Shown piece after piece: positions 1 to 10,775 of a DNA stretch of 64,000 bases. Location: contig OX352763.1 in NCBI GenBank assembly GCA_947095585.1, positions 29,871,462-29,935,461 of the forward strand. The letters are read 5' to 3'. Made by a program: the position numbers and the translations under genes. Origin of the DNA: Nephrocerus scutellatus (lineage: Eukaryota; Arthropoda; Insecta; Diptera; Pipunculidae). Below the pieces are notes generated by a model, which was not told where the DNA came from, did not search any database, and saw nothing but the letters and a program-made list of their open reading frames with translations. Position 1 is the stretch's first letter. Each line of letters starts with the position of its first letter.

Positions 1-75
1 ACACATACTTTTCTGCCTCTGTCCTTTTTGACATTTCTCGCAGAACTGTTTTTGAAATAGGTGAGTGTGCTTTAG

Positions 76-208
76 AAACGAAAAAACTGAATACTTAAGA
101 ACTACAAGATTTTATTAAATTTTGTTTTGGCAAAAAAAATTTATGCTCGTTATGTTAGAAATCAATAAAATCTTTTAAGTCTTAAGTTACAAGTTTTTCC
201 ATTGTTAG
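76..208. repeat. degenerate fold-back repeat, relative of 9696-9832
   Basis: The left arm carries a tract reading ACTTAAGAACTACAAGATTT and the right arm a near-inverse tract ending AAGTTTTTCCATTG. The spacer contains the same TATGCTCGTTATGTT core, in inverse orientation, as the cleaner element at 9696-9832. This is a decayed copy of that hairpin family with no coding capacity. Confidence 0.55.
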
Positions 209-235
209 AACACCGCGACATTTACTTTTTTCCAG

Positions 236-440
236 CTAATTAGGTCTGTTCCTGTACATAAAAATTCGAAACTTTTAGAAACAATCTTAATAATTTTATA
301 AAAAAAAACATTTTCCGTGCGCGAAAAATTCGAAACATTCAGAAACACTCCTAAGGATTTTATTAAAAAAACATTTTCCGTGCGCGAAAAATTCGTAAAA
401 GAGGGGGGAAAATAGAAGGGACTCAAAATCATGCTTATTT
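236..440 (+). repeat. fragment of the GGTCTGTTCCCGTAC terminal-repeat element
   Basis: It begins AATTAGGTCTGTTCCTGTAC, the same terminus as the 2.05-kb element at 22833-24885. It then contains a 63-bp direct duplication whose core CATTTTCCGTGCGCGAAAAA occurs at about 309 and 372. The later GGGGAAAATAGAAGGG resembles the subterminal part of the larger copy. This is an internally deleted or solo end; it encodes nothing. Confidence 0.55.
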
Positions 441-1060
441 CTTTTTTTTAAAGTTAAGTTATTATTATTACCTACCAGCGAATTGACGATAAAATTTGGT
501 ATGACACGTTTTGTACATTTTCGACAAAAAAAACTTTAAAGAGCTTTAGGTTAGGTGTCAAACGAACAAAAATATTAATTTGCACTACTTTTTATGTGCT
601 TTTGTGTCGAAATGGCCGAACAAATCCGACGATAAATACCAAAAGTTTTTATTTAAAAATTTTATACGCACTAATCAAATATTTTTATTCACAGCACTAA
701 ATTATTGTTTGTAGCAAATTGAAATTAATGAAAATGAAAAAATAATCACAAATCAAAAGTTAAAATAGTCCAAAAAGAATCGAATGCTCGACCAAAAAAC
801 CTGGAGTAGAATATTTTTGCCAGGAACTGCACTCAGTAAAATTTTTAAAATCTAACCAACAAAAAAAAATGTAATTTTGTGAAGTTCAGTGCATTTTTTT
901 GTAATCAGGGTAATTAATTAATGTCTCTTTTCAATTGCATAAACCATACCCAAAACCAAATCCTCGGGTAAGCTGTCAAAAAGACAGAGTTTAAATGGAA
1001 CGCAAACAGAAACTAACCTGAGTAAACAAAACTTTATCCGTCGATTTCCGACGGGATAAA
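441..1060. other. AT-rich non-genic stretch with a shared repeat core
   Basis: No gene is visible. Positions about 602-657 (TGTGTCGAAATGGCC and following bases) match 10669-10722 closely, both followed by AACAAAAGTTTTTATTT-like sequence, so part of this stretch belongs to an interspersed repeat. The rest is A/T-rich. Confidence 0.5.
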
Positions 1061-1209
1061 AAGTTACATTAGTTGTGTTCAACCAGCTGCACTGGACTAC
1101 TCTGGGCAGAGAAGTGTAACTTTTTTGTGTTCATTGAGAAAATTTCTGCACTGACTTACACTGATTAGCGTTCATTGAGCTGAACTAGTGTACTCTAGTT
1201 CTGAATATT

Positions 1210-1235
1210 CTGCACTAGCTTTTGAGCTAGTGCAG
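1210..1235. repeat. perfect hairpin, 11-bp arms
   Basis: CTGCACTAGCT at 1210-1220 and its exact inverse complement at 1225-1235 are separated by TTTG. It lies in a region repeating GCACTG/CTACACT motifs just upstream of the broken SANT-like ORF, so it may be subterminal structure of a DNA element. Confidence 0.7.
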
Positions 1236-1337
1236 ATAGGTGAAAACTGTCATCATCAGCTGATTCGTTATTCGATTATATTTTTGTGATTTGTGATTTA
1301 AATTTTGAAATTATGCGTAGATTAGAGCTAGAGTTCC

Positions 1338-1700
1338 ATGAATAAAGATGAAAAGGAGGAAGAGGATTTTGTCCTAAACATGCCAACAACGTCGTCGCAG
1401 GCACTGGGAACGGATTTCGTCCCTTTGCAATCGACTTCAGCGCAGGCATTAGAAAAAGCAGTTTGGCTGGAAAACGATGTAAAACTTCTGATCTCCATAT
1501 TCAAAGAAGCTTACCCCGATTTAGGCAAAAATGTTTTGTTAAAAACAAAAAAAAATGTGGGAGTATGTCACCGACAAAATGAATTCGCACGGCAAAAGTT
1601 TTTCACCGTGTCAAGTGGAAAATAAATGGAAAAGCCTTGAAAGAGCTTTTAACATAAAAATTCAAAAAAACAAACAAACAAGAAATGATAGGATAATTAT
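1338..1700 (+). pseudogene. frameshifted Myb/SANT-like (trihelix) DNA-binding ORF
   Basis: An ATG at 1338 opens a frame rich in D, E, S and T, followed by a domain starting near residue 41 with WLENDVKLLISIFKEAY. The frame breaks in an A-rich run at about 1541-1555 and continues in another frame with VTDKMNSHG and NKWKSLERAFN. The spaced Trp and aromatic residues and the N-K-W-x-x-L motif are those of the Myb/SANT-like or trihelix domains found in PIF/Harbinger accessory proteins and their domesticated relatives. No transposase is seen beside it. Flanking copies of TGTGTTCAACCA at about 1075 and 1839 suggest a small element. This is probably a dead transposon gene; a frameshifted host copy is the alternative. 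Confidence 0.45.
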
Positions 1701-2021
1701 TCCTTCCATAACTTGTTTTAATTTTTTTTATTTGTTTTCTTCTTTTTAACATCTGACGTATAACGTTTTTGCCTGAACTTGCTCTGACAGTTTTCATGAA
1801 CCTGCACTGCTCTACACTACTCTACACTGACATTTTTGTGTTCAACCACAACTATTGTTTGTTAAAAAATTGGCAATTGGAACAAAAAAATCAAAATGTA
1901 TCCCCGATAAAGTTTGCAAATAAAACGTCAAGATTAAAATCACGAGAGAGAAATCTTAACTCTACCCAGCAAATAGAAAGAGACATAAATAATAAAATTG
2001 AGTGCGGTGGATGTGGAATGT

Positions 2022-2175
2022 TAACTGTATTTTATTGGAATCCGAATAAGGAATTCGAATGTCAAAACCAGCCAAAACCATCAAAACAGCAGGTTTTCCA
2101 ATTCCAAAGAAGGAATTCGACAGTGCAATTGTTGTTGTAATTCCTTATTCTTCGGCAAATAAAATACGGCTGTTA
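2022..2175. mobile_element. MITE with ~38-bp inverted ends (copy 1)
   Basis: The left end (TGTATTTTATTGG, then AATAAGGAATTCG) is repeated in inverse at the right end (GTAATTCCTTATTC, then CAAATAAAATACGGC). The interior carries AAAACAGCAGGTTTTCC. A second, clearly homologous copy sits at 40748-40885, so this is a dispersed non-autonomous DNA element about 150 bp long. Superfamily not determined. Confidence 0.65.
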
Positions 2176-2526
2176 TGAATGAATTCATTTTCTACTGAAA
2201 AATAAAAATAATACCAGTTTTTTTCAGTTAACTGTTGCACGCTTGAATTCGAAATGGTGAAGTGTGTGACACTTCAAGTATGAAATGGAATTTTTATTTC
2301 ATACGGCAACACTTTTACCGACCTGTCGTTCTTTGTAAAGCTAGAGCACAGTTTACGCGTTTTTGGCAAAAATAAAAATTGCGAGCGTCTTTTTGTTTAA
2401 AAAAAATTTCTTCCAGCTAGTCGATTATTTGCAGTTTTTTCTCATAAATCATCAGTTGTTTTGTACAATTTTATAAATTGTATTTTGCGTTACCTAACTT
2501 ATTTTTATTCACTAACTCAAAACAAA

Positions 2527-3061
<535 letters not shown>

Positions 3062-3238
3062 ACGAATTCATGCTGTGTGTTGTATCAGGTGGACAGTGAA
3101 GGAAGTGTTTTTGAACATGCTGTGCTGCTGTTGCGAATATTTTTGTCTGCATTATTTTCACAACTCTGCTAACTTCTACACCACTGTTCATAAAATAACT
3201 TAAAATTATTTTTTTTAACAACTCCCTAAGGGAAATAT

Positions 3239-3244
3239 AATAAA
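3239..3244 (+). promoter_or_regulatory. AATAAA polyadenylation signal for Roc1a
   Basis: A canonical AATAAA lies 178 bp after the Roc1a stop codon, before the next element begins. It is the first good signal on this strand. Confidence 0.6.
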
Positions 3245-3559
3245 TTAAACATGAAATAATTTAACAAACTAACTTCAATTAATAATAAGAATATTTTGTT
3301 GGAAATTGTACTTCTATCGGGTCAATTCTTTTGATTCCTTTTTCGCCAAAATCTATTCGTACTTATGGAATGTCTTTATTATACAGTTGAGCTCATCGTA
3401 AGTGTGGACAGATAATCTCAACAACTTCACCTATCGCACCATTGACTAATCTCTAACGAAGAATTATTTTTGCAACAGTGAAGAGTCTCAATTTCTATGG
3501 TAATGCGTTAGTTTTGAGGATGTCAGCTGGAGTCACTTTGAAAGTTTTCAAGTTACGAT

Positions 3560-4230
3560 CTGTGTCGGTGTCAATCGTCTTTATTGCAAAATGATTTAGA
3601 ACTGCTCGATTGTGGCTATCGACTTGCTTAATATCTCTCAATTTAAATCTGAATCTCGTAAACGGTTAGACACTTAGGGTCTTTATCGTGCCGTCCATTG
3701 GCGATCAAGAGATCTTTTCGCATTTCTAACCAATTCAAGTCATTGCAGCTGAATGAAATGCAATAGTGTGAAGGTCCAAGACATCTGATCATCACAATCA
3801 ATTCCAGCAGTGCTGTCCTTCCAGTAGGCAGATGAGCCACGAAGATTTTTCACATAGAAATGAATGTCCTCAACCATGGTCTTGGTCTGCGGAATTTTGT
3901 GGCCTCAAACAGAGATCTTCGATTTGATGCATGCGATAAGATTGGTACATGGAAAGATTATAGAACAAATATTTGTTTCGTTTAAATTATCTATCAACAT
4001 CGAGAATTCTCGTCTGGAAGTCAAGTCAAGAGCCGTTATGCGAACTGGTCGATCTTCTTGAAATCCATTGCTGCCATATGGAACCATATCAATTCCTCTG
4101 CTTTCTTCTCATGACCAAAGTTGAAAATATTGTCCTTACGTCGAATAGTGTTTGTAGCATTTTCAACATTTTCGGTCGGGAACGCTTTCTTAGGTTGAAT
4201 TCATGACTGAAATTGAGTTAAATGCACGCG
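3560..4230 (-). mobile_element. Helitron Rep-region (Helitron_like_N) remnant
   Basis: Reading on the minus strand from 4230, broken frames contain PYGSNGFQEDRPVRITALD, then KIFVAHLPTGRTALLELIV, then RCLGPSHYCISFSCNDLNW and RKDLLIANGR. The pattern of a phenylalanine/glycine-rich entry motif, an MxRCLGP motif and SCNDxNWxxxRKxLLxxxGR is characteristic of Helitron-like replication proteins of the PIF1-helicase fusion type. Several internal residues are deleted and frames shift at least twice; neither the HUH catalytic motif nor the helicase is visible. Dead fragment, same strand as the RT remnant next to it. Confidence 0.6.
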
Positions 4231-4375
4231 TTGCTGAATTTTCTACTTCAAGTATTGATTGTCCACTTCAGGATTGTTTCTGGCATATATATATATAGTT
4301 ATTCAAATCTCTTCGTTACTTTAAGATAGCGAAGGACTTGTTCTAGTTTCAACGACCGAAGTTCTTCGATCTTTA

Positions 4376-5800
4376 TTATATCCGTGTTCCAAAAACGTTC
4401 ATTCGTAGCCTGAAGTAAGCAGAACCGCTACATACATCGTCCACATAAAGTTGTATGTGTACATCTAATTGACCAACTTCTTCGAGCAAAAAATCGACAA
4501 CAAGGCACCAGAGAAGCGGCCAAAGGACTCTACCTTGTGGGCATCCCTTGGCCATTTCGACCGTAACGTTATCATCCATATTGTCGCCTGTATGAAGAAG
4601 CCGTCGGGTAAGCATGTAATGAATCCATCTGGTAAAGGTTGGTTCGACTCCATGCCTCTCAGCAGAGTTGCACATCGAGTCAAAGGTAGTATTGTCAAAA
4701 GCTCCCTCAATATCAATAAAGACCACTATGGTGAAAAGCTCCGCTCATCATGCTTTTTTCAATCCTGAAAACAAGATCATGAAGAGCAGACTAACAGGAT
4801 TTACCACGCTGATAGGCGTGCTGATTCACATTTAAGGGATTTCTTTGAAGAACATTCGACCTAATATACGTACATACATCTCAACCAAGCGTTCCAGACC
4901 CTTTAGCACAAACGATGAAAGACTGATTGGTCTGAAGCTTTAGGTTTTGCCTGGTTTCGGGATAAAAGCTACTCTAACATTGCATAAACATGTATAGGAA
5001 CATACCCGAAGACCAAACCAGATGTATAAATCCGTTTTAGCTCGTCTATAAGTCTACTACCACCATGTTTCAGCATTATTGGGTATATACCTCCGAACCT
5101 GGTGCTTTAAAATCCTTAATGCACGAAATAGAGGATTCAATTGCCTCCGATTTAGCCAACCTTCCTGCTACATACCAATCATATCTGGTGACATTTCTTC
5201 CATCTGGAACCAAGTTGACACTATTAGGCTCCCTTAGCACTCTGCTTCCTGGGAAGTGAGTTTGGTTTGTAAAATGTCATTGACCTCCTGCATAGAGTTG
5301 GTGAAAGTGCCATCAGATTTCCTGAAAGAGTTGAGTTTGGATTTGTTGTCTTTCTGAAAGATTTTGCAGAGCCTTTCTGTTTCCCTTAGCTCATTTATTT
5401 CGGAGCAGAAGTTCCCATAGGACTCGAGCTTAGCCTTCTTTACTTTTGCCTTATATTCTTTCTGCTTACTCCTACAAGTCTCCCAGTCGCTTTCAAGATC
5501 TGTTGCTAAGGCTCTATTGAGAAGCTTCCGTGGGACCATGCGAAGTTTTTGCAGTTCACTGCTACCAACGGGAACAGTTTTCCCTTTCCACTTCTTCCTG
5601 GCTGGACATTAATTAACAAAGCTATCCGTTAAGGATTTATACATTTGTGCTCTTTCTTCAGCATTATTAACAGACTCTTGGAATTTCGTCCAGTCAGTTC
5701 TTTCTCGCATACTGGTTGATCGATATAATGTCATTTTTGACGATGACCTCAACAAAATCGATTGTTACTGGCCATAATATCGATTACCTCTTCCCAACCA
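4376..5800 (-). mobile_element. non-LTR retrotransposon remnant (linker and RT)
   Basis: From 5800 down to 4376 on the minus strand there is a semi-continuous series of frames. First comes a Lys/Glu-rich linker (5539-5234, MVPRKLLNRALATDL and ELRETERLCKIFQKD), then VAFIPKPGKT and FRPISLSSFVLKGLERL near 4950-4870, then the RT palm (4726-4376) with VFIDIEGAFDN, HGVEP, KGCPQG and LYVDDV. This order is typical of R1/LOA/Jockey-like elements. The active-site box reads YVDD where most relatives have YADD. Stops and a missing upstream endonuclease show it is inactive. A second fragment of a similar RT is at 4470-44800. Confidence 0.75.
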
Positions 5801-6582
5801 TTGAACCTCACCGACCCCGGGAACGGGAAGGTAAACGTTGGAGTATTACCAGAGTTCCGTAACACTGATAATGGAATGGCAATGGATGATGGAATGTGTT
5901 ACGGGAATGTCGGGAAAGTGTAAGGAAAAGGCATCACACAAACTAGCTCTGCATTAACTGGAATACCTGGAATAGGTTGGAAAAAAAACATTAAAATTGT
6001 ATACACTATACGCCTCAGGGTGAATAAATGGTGCAGACTTTCAACTTTATTAGACTTTAGTCAACCTACATATGGTCTGCTTGCCATTTCGAAAAAAAAC
6101 TTAAAGCAACAGTTCCTTACTTTTCATGGAAGTTGGTAATCAGTATGATATCATCTTATAGTTTGCTTCTACGACATTGACCCATTGACCCATTGACCCA
6201 TTGAGAAATGGTGGTACTTTGTAATGAAAAAACTTTACGGTTTTTTATTCTGTCGTTAATACTTTATTTCCTTATATAACAAACAATTTTTTTTTATTGA
6301 AAATAGTTCCGTTTACGTTCGGGGCAGTTAATGAATAATGTAATAGTAAATTTATATAATGTTACATAATATTGCTTATGATAGTAGTAAATACCCTTAG
6401 AGCAAATTAGAATTTGAAAAAACTATTTTACTGTTTGATTATTGCAATTTTTGAAATTATTACCTTTGCTTACAAGTGAATCATACTGTATTGGGATATA
6501 TTTACATATTTATAATTCATCAAAGATCATTATTTAAGGGGGGGGGGGGGAAGTGGTTAGCAATGCAATGCAATCAATTATA
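5801..6582. repeat. non-genic, short tandem ATTGACCC and a 13-G run
   Basis: No gene is seen. At 6176-6204 the 8-mer ATTGACCC repeats 3.6 times. Positions 6538-6550 are 13 consecutive G residues. The rest is AT-rich apart from the 5' tail of the neighbouring LINE remnant (5801 to about 5950). Confidence 0.6.
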
Positions 6583-7503
6583 AAGGGTGATCAGATTGGA
6601 GGTACTTTTTCCAATAGGATTTTTTTTGACATGTCACGCGTTACTACTGTCAAACTAAATACATAATTTTATTCAGTATTCATTGACATTTCATCATGGA
6701 AAGACTAACGCCTCAACAACGTTTACAAATCGTACAATTGTATTACGAAAATCGACGTTCTGTGAAAAGTGCTCATCGCGCGCTCAGGCCAATTAATTGT
6801 GTACATAATCAAGCCCATTTTTGGCTTAATGGCTTCGTCAAAAACAAAATTGCCGTATTTGGACTGAAGAGCAACCCGAAGCCATTCACGAACTGCCATT
6901 ACATCCATTGAAAACTGCCGTTTGGTGCGGCCTATGGGCTGGAGGAATCTTCGGCCCATATTTCTTCAAAGACAAGGCTGGCGCCAATGTAACAGTGAAT
7001 GGCGAACGATATCGCGCCATGATAACCGACTTTTTAATCTCTACGACATTTGGTTCCAACAAGACGGCGCTACATTGAATACAGCCCGTGACACAATGGA
7101 TTTACTGCTTCCTCGTTTCGGTGAGCAATTGATCTCTCGTTTCGGACCGGTGAATTGGCCACCAAGATCGTGTGATATCACACCTTTGGACTTTTTTTTT
7201 GTGTGGGTATTTAAAGTCTAAATATTTTGTGGATAAACCAACTACGATTGAGGCATTGGCAGCCAGAATTACTCAAGTTATTCGCGAGATACCGATCGGA
7301 GTCCTCGAGCGAGTCATTCAAAATTGGTGTTTACGGATGGCCGAATTACGGCGCAGTTTCGGCCAACATTCGAAAGGGATTATCTTCAAAAAAAAAATGT
7401 CATGAATGGTTCTAAACAAAAATAATAAAGATTGCCCAATCAATTTGAATTTTTGTTGTTTTATTTCAATTTAAAATTCGATACCTCTAAATTGATCACC
7501 CAT
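6583..7503 (+). mobile_element. internally deleted mariner-family (Tc1/mariner) element
   Basis: Terminal inverted repeats AAGGGTGATCAGATTGGAGG at the left and a matching end ATTGATCACCCAT at the right are flanked by TA (6581-6582 and 7504-7505), the Tc1/mariner target. The ORF starts at 6696 with MERLTPQQRLQIVQLYYENR, the usual mariner N-terminus. After about 31 codons the sequence jumps directly to AHFWLNG, which in intact relatives lies over 100 residues further on, so most of the DNA-binding region and part of the catalytic core are deleted. The motif normally SDEAHF reads HNQAHF here, losing the first catalytic Asp. Later frames give WFQQDGAT, GPVNWPPRS and LERVIQNW with frameshifts between them. 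Non-functional. Confidence 0.88.
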
Positions 7504-8252
7504 TATGTAAAGAAATTAAACGATTTGTTGGCAAATCTTCAAAAAAGCGAGAAAAGCAGCGATCTCTGCATTATTCGATTTTTCTTTTATTAACTTTTTT
7601 CAAATTCAATAAAAAAAGTGATTTCTGGTTTACTCATAAGGTTAATAACAGGAGAATGGGAGTGACAGGCAAATTATTTCATCTGTTTGGCAATCCTGAA
7701 GGTTTTCAGTTTTGCTTTCTAGACTTAAGTTTTTATTTTCAATTCTAACTACATTTTAATGTTTTTTTTTTAATATTTTTATTTTAATAACTTTACAGTT
7801 TAGCTTTATATTTTTGTATATCATAGCATCGGTATTATTTGATAAGAATGAAATGGAATGTAAATTCAATGAAAAACTCAGTTGTTGGAAACAAATAATC
7901 CTTTTTCACACACACACAAGATACACTGTATTTTAATAATAATTAAAGAAATTAACTTGAAGTTAATCTTATAAAGAATAAAGAATTCAATTAGTTTCAA
8001 TTGGAACGAGTGTGGCTGCAGCCCATTTTAAGAATAAACAAGCCTCTAGTTCGTATTATTTTATTTAATTTAATGTCAATTGTCTTACAATTAAAATATT
8101 TATCAATTTTATTTAAAAGTGTTGCTCCTGTTATGGTTTTTGTCTCTGTTAAAATTTGTGAACCACTGAATTGTTATGCTGATCATATTTTATCACAGTT
8201 TTAGAACCACTTTATGCTTAAGGGACATAGCCAATAAGTATAATAAAAGAAA
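7504..8252. other. AT-rich non-genic stretch
   Basis: Nothing supportable. A short CACACACACACA run lies at about 7907-7918. Small open frames in this interval have no recognisable motif. Confidence 0.5.
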
Positions 8253-8435
8253 ATGAAAAACAATGACAAAATGACACAAACCTCTCGCGGCCTTTCGTTT
8301 TGTGCGTATTATGTTTTTGCACACAAAACGGAACGGACCAAAAATACCGTATCCGAAAGACAAACTGAGAAGCATTCCGTGAAAAATACCTTTTTAGTGT
8401 TTATGGGCTTCGAACCGCGAACCCTTATATTTATT
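8253..8435 (-). mobile_element. tRNA-related SINE-like repeat, partial (copy 1)
   Basis: On the minus strand it begins GGGTTCGCGGTTCGAAGCCC, a B-box-like sequence, then runs into TATTTTTCACGG and a hairpin with arms 8296-8304 and 8322-8330. The same order of B-box, TATTTTTC-CACGG tract and hairpin occurs at 31840-32128, so the two are copies of one family. This copy lacks the A-box end. Confidence 0.55.
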
Positions 8436-8934
8436 TTATCAGAATTTTTCCTTAACTATTGAATACGAAAAACGATCAGAAAACTAAAACGACCCGAATC
8501 CGAATCAATGGAGCATGGTCAGGGAAAACTACAAAAAAAAACATTGACCAAGAAAATAATAACCCTTCAAAATTCTTGGTACCTCGGTCCTTCGGAATTT
8601 CAGGAACAAGTTCACGTATTTCTTGAAGACCAACAACTTGACAGTGAATCGTATCGGATTCGTTTTTAATAACAGGCAAACGAAATATTCACCCGCAACT
8701 ATCGATCTGATCAGGCTTGTCAAAATGCAGCTTCCAAAAACTGAGAAAACCTAAAAATGTTACAAATTATAATCAAATGTCCAAATCAAAATCTAAAAGA
8801 AATGTGTTTCTTGTTGCCAAACATTGCACCAGGGATAAGCGGAAGGGTTGGTTTTAAATTAAATTTGCCGGAAAAATGAAAATATCTTTTCAAAAGACAT
8901 TCGAGGTTTTTCGTAGCTTGGACAAATCCTATGG

Positions 8935-8995
8935 AGTAACTACAAATTCGCTCAGAAGTCCAGCGCACTAACCACTAGAGCAAAGGCGTCCATAT
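8935..8995 (-). repeat. tRNA-like A-box segment, SINE head or tRNA relic
   Basis: On the minus strand, ATGGACGCCTTTGCTCTAGT is followed by GGTTAGTGCGCTGGAC, which resembles the D-arm and A-box of a tRNA. No B-box, paired acceptor or T-arm follows, so it is not a functional tRNA. It may be a truncated SINE head. Confidence 0.35.
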
Positions 8996-9277
8996 GGCAC
9001 AAGAAGGACCTCTAGATCCTCGATGAGGCTGAAATAAAAGCAAATTTCAATGCTTTGTTACTTAGTTGTTAGGCAAAAACTAATTCCAAAATAAGTTAAT
9101 TCCCATAAAAACTTTAATTCCCATGATTTTACTGTAATCATATTTCCACCGACAATTTGATTACCATCCCAAGCTCCCAAATCTTCATCATTTGCTAACC
9201 TTACAATTCGGATGACAACTCAGACCACAGACCAGGAATATCATCATTATTACAATTATTTGAAACAATCGTCATAG

Positions 9278-9440
9278 TCACCGTCATCTCCACAAAATCG
9301 CTCCACCCAACGTACAGCTTCAGTCCTTGCGATCATTGCAGCTTTCACAACATACCATTTATGAAGCATTTGGCGATCTCACCGCCCGCGATAACGTGGG
9401 ACGCACGCCCATATCCGAAATACAATATGAGAGGCTTTAG
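9278..9440 (+). CDS. candidate terminal exon of an unrecognised gene
   Basis: After a possible acceptor (CGTCATAG at 9270-9277) one frame runs 54 codons to TAG at 9438-9440. It ends with TARDNVGRTPISEIQYERL and contains QHTIYEAFGDL. The amino-acid composition and third-position pattern look coding, unlike the surrounding AT-rich DNA, and no repeat motif is present. Just upstream (about 9170-9275) another frame reads SFANLTIRMTTQTTDQEYHH before a stop, which could be an adjoining exon or a frameshifted continuation. No family was recognised and no AATAAA follows closely, so this may be an isolated exon of a split gene, a pseudo-exon, or chance. Confidence 0.3.
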
Positions 9441-9695
9441 CTTTCTAATTGCCGGTATTTGTCATGCATTCTCAAGAGGTTTGAAGCTTTTCTGAGATTT
9501 GATTCTTAAACACCCCGCTCAGTAGTACAAAGTACATACTAACAACACTTGAGCGTGTGTTTATCTGTTGTCTACTGAAGAACGCAATATTAAAAGTTGT
9601 TTTACTCAAACTAACAAAGGCTGATCGAAATCGAAATATATTCTCTCTCTGAAATTTGTTTTGTTTGCTCTCTTCGCCACCTTTTAAGTAAGAGC

Positions 9696-9832
9696 GCTCT
9701 CACAATGGAAAAACTTTATACTTAAGACTTACAGGATTGTATGGGTTTCCAACATAACGAGCATACATTTTTTTTTGTAAAAACCAAAATCCATACAATC
9801 TTGTAAGTCTTAAGTTTTTCCATTGTGAGAGC
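9696..9832. mobile_element. 137-bp hairpin MITE with near-perfect arms
   Basis: The left end GCTCTCACAATGGAAAAACT is mirrored exactly at the right end (AAGTTTTTCCATTGTGAGAGC reversed), and the match continues through CTTAAGACTTACA-GATTGTATGG. Arms of about 60 bp surround a short T-rich centre. A decayed relative is at 76-208. It has no coding capacity; superfamily unknown. Confidence 0.75.
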
Positions 9833-9949
9833 TCCATAAGCGCAATCATACCCGTCGTTAAGTGTCAGTGGCAAAACGTAGTAAATGAAACACTAAATTA
9901 CACCGTACCTCGAATACAGTTTGAAAATGAAACGTCCAACGTATTTCTT

Positions 9950-10055
9950 ATCTGTTTTTTTTATATTCTCCGAGAAATCTTTTTTCCTTGATGCTTTTTT
10001 TTACATTACGATTTTTTTTACTCTGAAAAAATATACAGAACATTTTTTGACAGCT
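9950..10055 (+). repeat. fragment related to the right part of the 22833-24885 element
   Basis: ATTCTCCGAGAAA, then TTTTTTACTCTGAAAAAATA, then ACATTTTTTGACA occur here in the same order and spacing as at 24700-24805. Only this internal piece is present. Confidence 0.5.
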
Positions 10056-10436
10056 GTAGTGGTTTGCCTCTCTAAACATGGTAGAGGTCGACAACTATGG
10101 AGCATTTAGGTGAAAAATAAAACTTTTCTCTGATACTAAAAAAAACACAACAGGTAATTTTTTTGATCTGACAGATCTGATCAGGTGGGAATTTAGAACA
10201 TGTGTAATTGTACAGAAACAAATTTTCTTGTTACGTAAGGTAATATGTGTTCTAAATATTAGTTGTGTTTTCGCTCATAATTTCGGTGATCACAACTAAA
10301 AATTTAAATTCATACTAAAATGTCTTCTAAATTTTTTCTGTCTCCGTATCGATGGTTGACACTATTAGAATCTTGTAGTTATTTTATAAAATGTCTTCTA
10401 AATTTTTTAATTTTTTTAGTAACATGGGAAACTTTA
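10056..10436. other. AT-rich non-genic stretch
   Basis: No gene or clear element. CTTCTAAATTTTTT with flanking AAAATGT occurs twice (about 10319 and 10390), a local duplication. Confidence 0.4.
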
Positions 10437-10535
10437 TCTGTAGAATTATGGTAACAATAAAAAATATACTACTTCTCTCGTCTGGCTGCTCATTTTTCTC
10501 GCACGGCCCAAATGTAAATCAATCATTTGTAATTT
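10437..10535 (-). mobile_element. partial copy of the TTTACATTTG-end MITE
   Basis: On the minus strand ACATTTGGGCCGTGCGAGAA is followed by GAGAAGTAGTATATTTTT and TGTTACCATAATTCTA, matching the left half of the units arrayed at 14335-15060 and the full copy at 30327-30552. Confidence 0.65.
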
Positions 10536-10668
10536 GATGTGGAAACAACGGGCTACTTATTCAAATAATGCGCTTTTCGTTTGATTATCCTTTTATTTGA
10601 ACAAGTGCACTAATTTTTACGAGTCAAACAATCAAAAAATTTGTAATTGCATGTTTTGAATGTATTTG

Positions 10669-10722
10669 TGTCGAAATGGCCACACAAATCCGACGATGAT
10701 AACAAAAGTTTTTATTTTAAAT
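10669..10722 (+). repeat. repeat core shared with 602-657
   Basis: TGTGTCGAAATGGCCACACA and the following ATCCGACGAT-AACAAAAGTTTTTATTT match the stretch at 602-657 with a few substitutions. Element type not determined. Confidence 0.6.
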
Positions 10723-10775
10723 TTCTTTAATATTTATTATTGTGTGAAACGAATTCAACTCAATGAAAAATTAAA

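Noticed and set aside
8935..8995. Possible functional tRNA gene
   Set aside because: A-box-like segment only; no B-box, no matching acceptor stem or T-arm.
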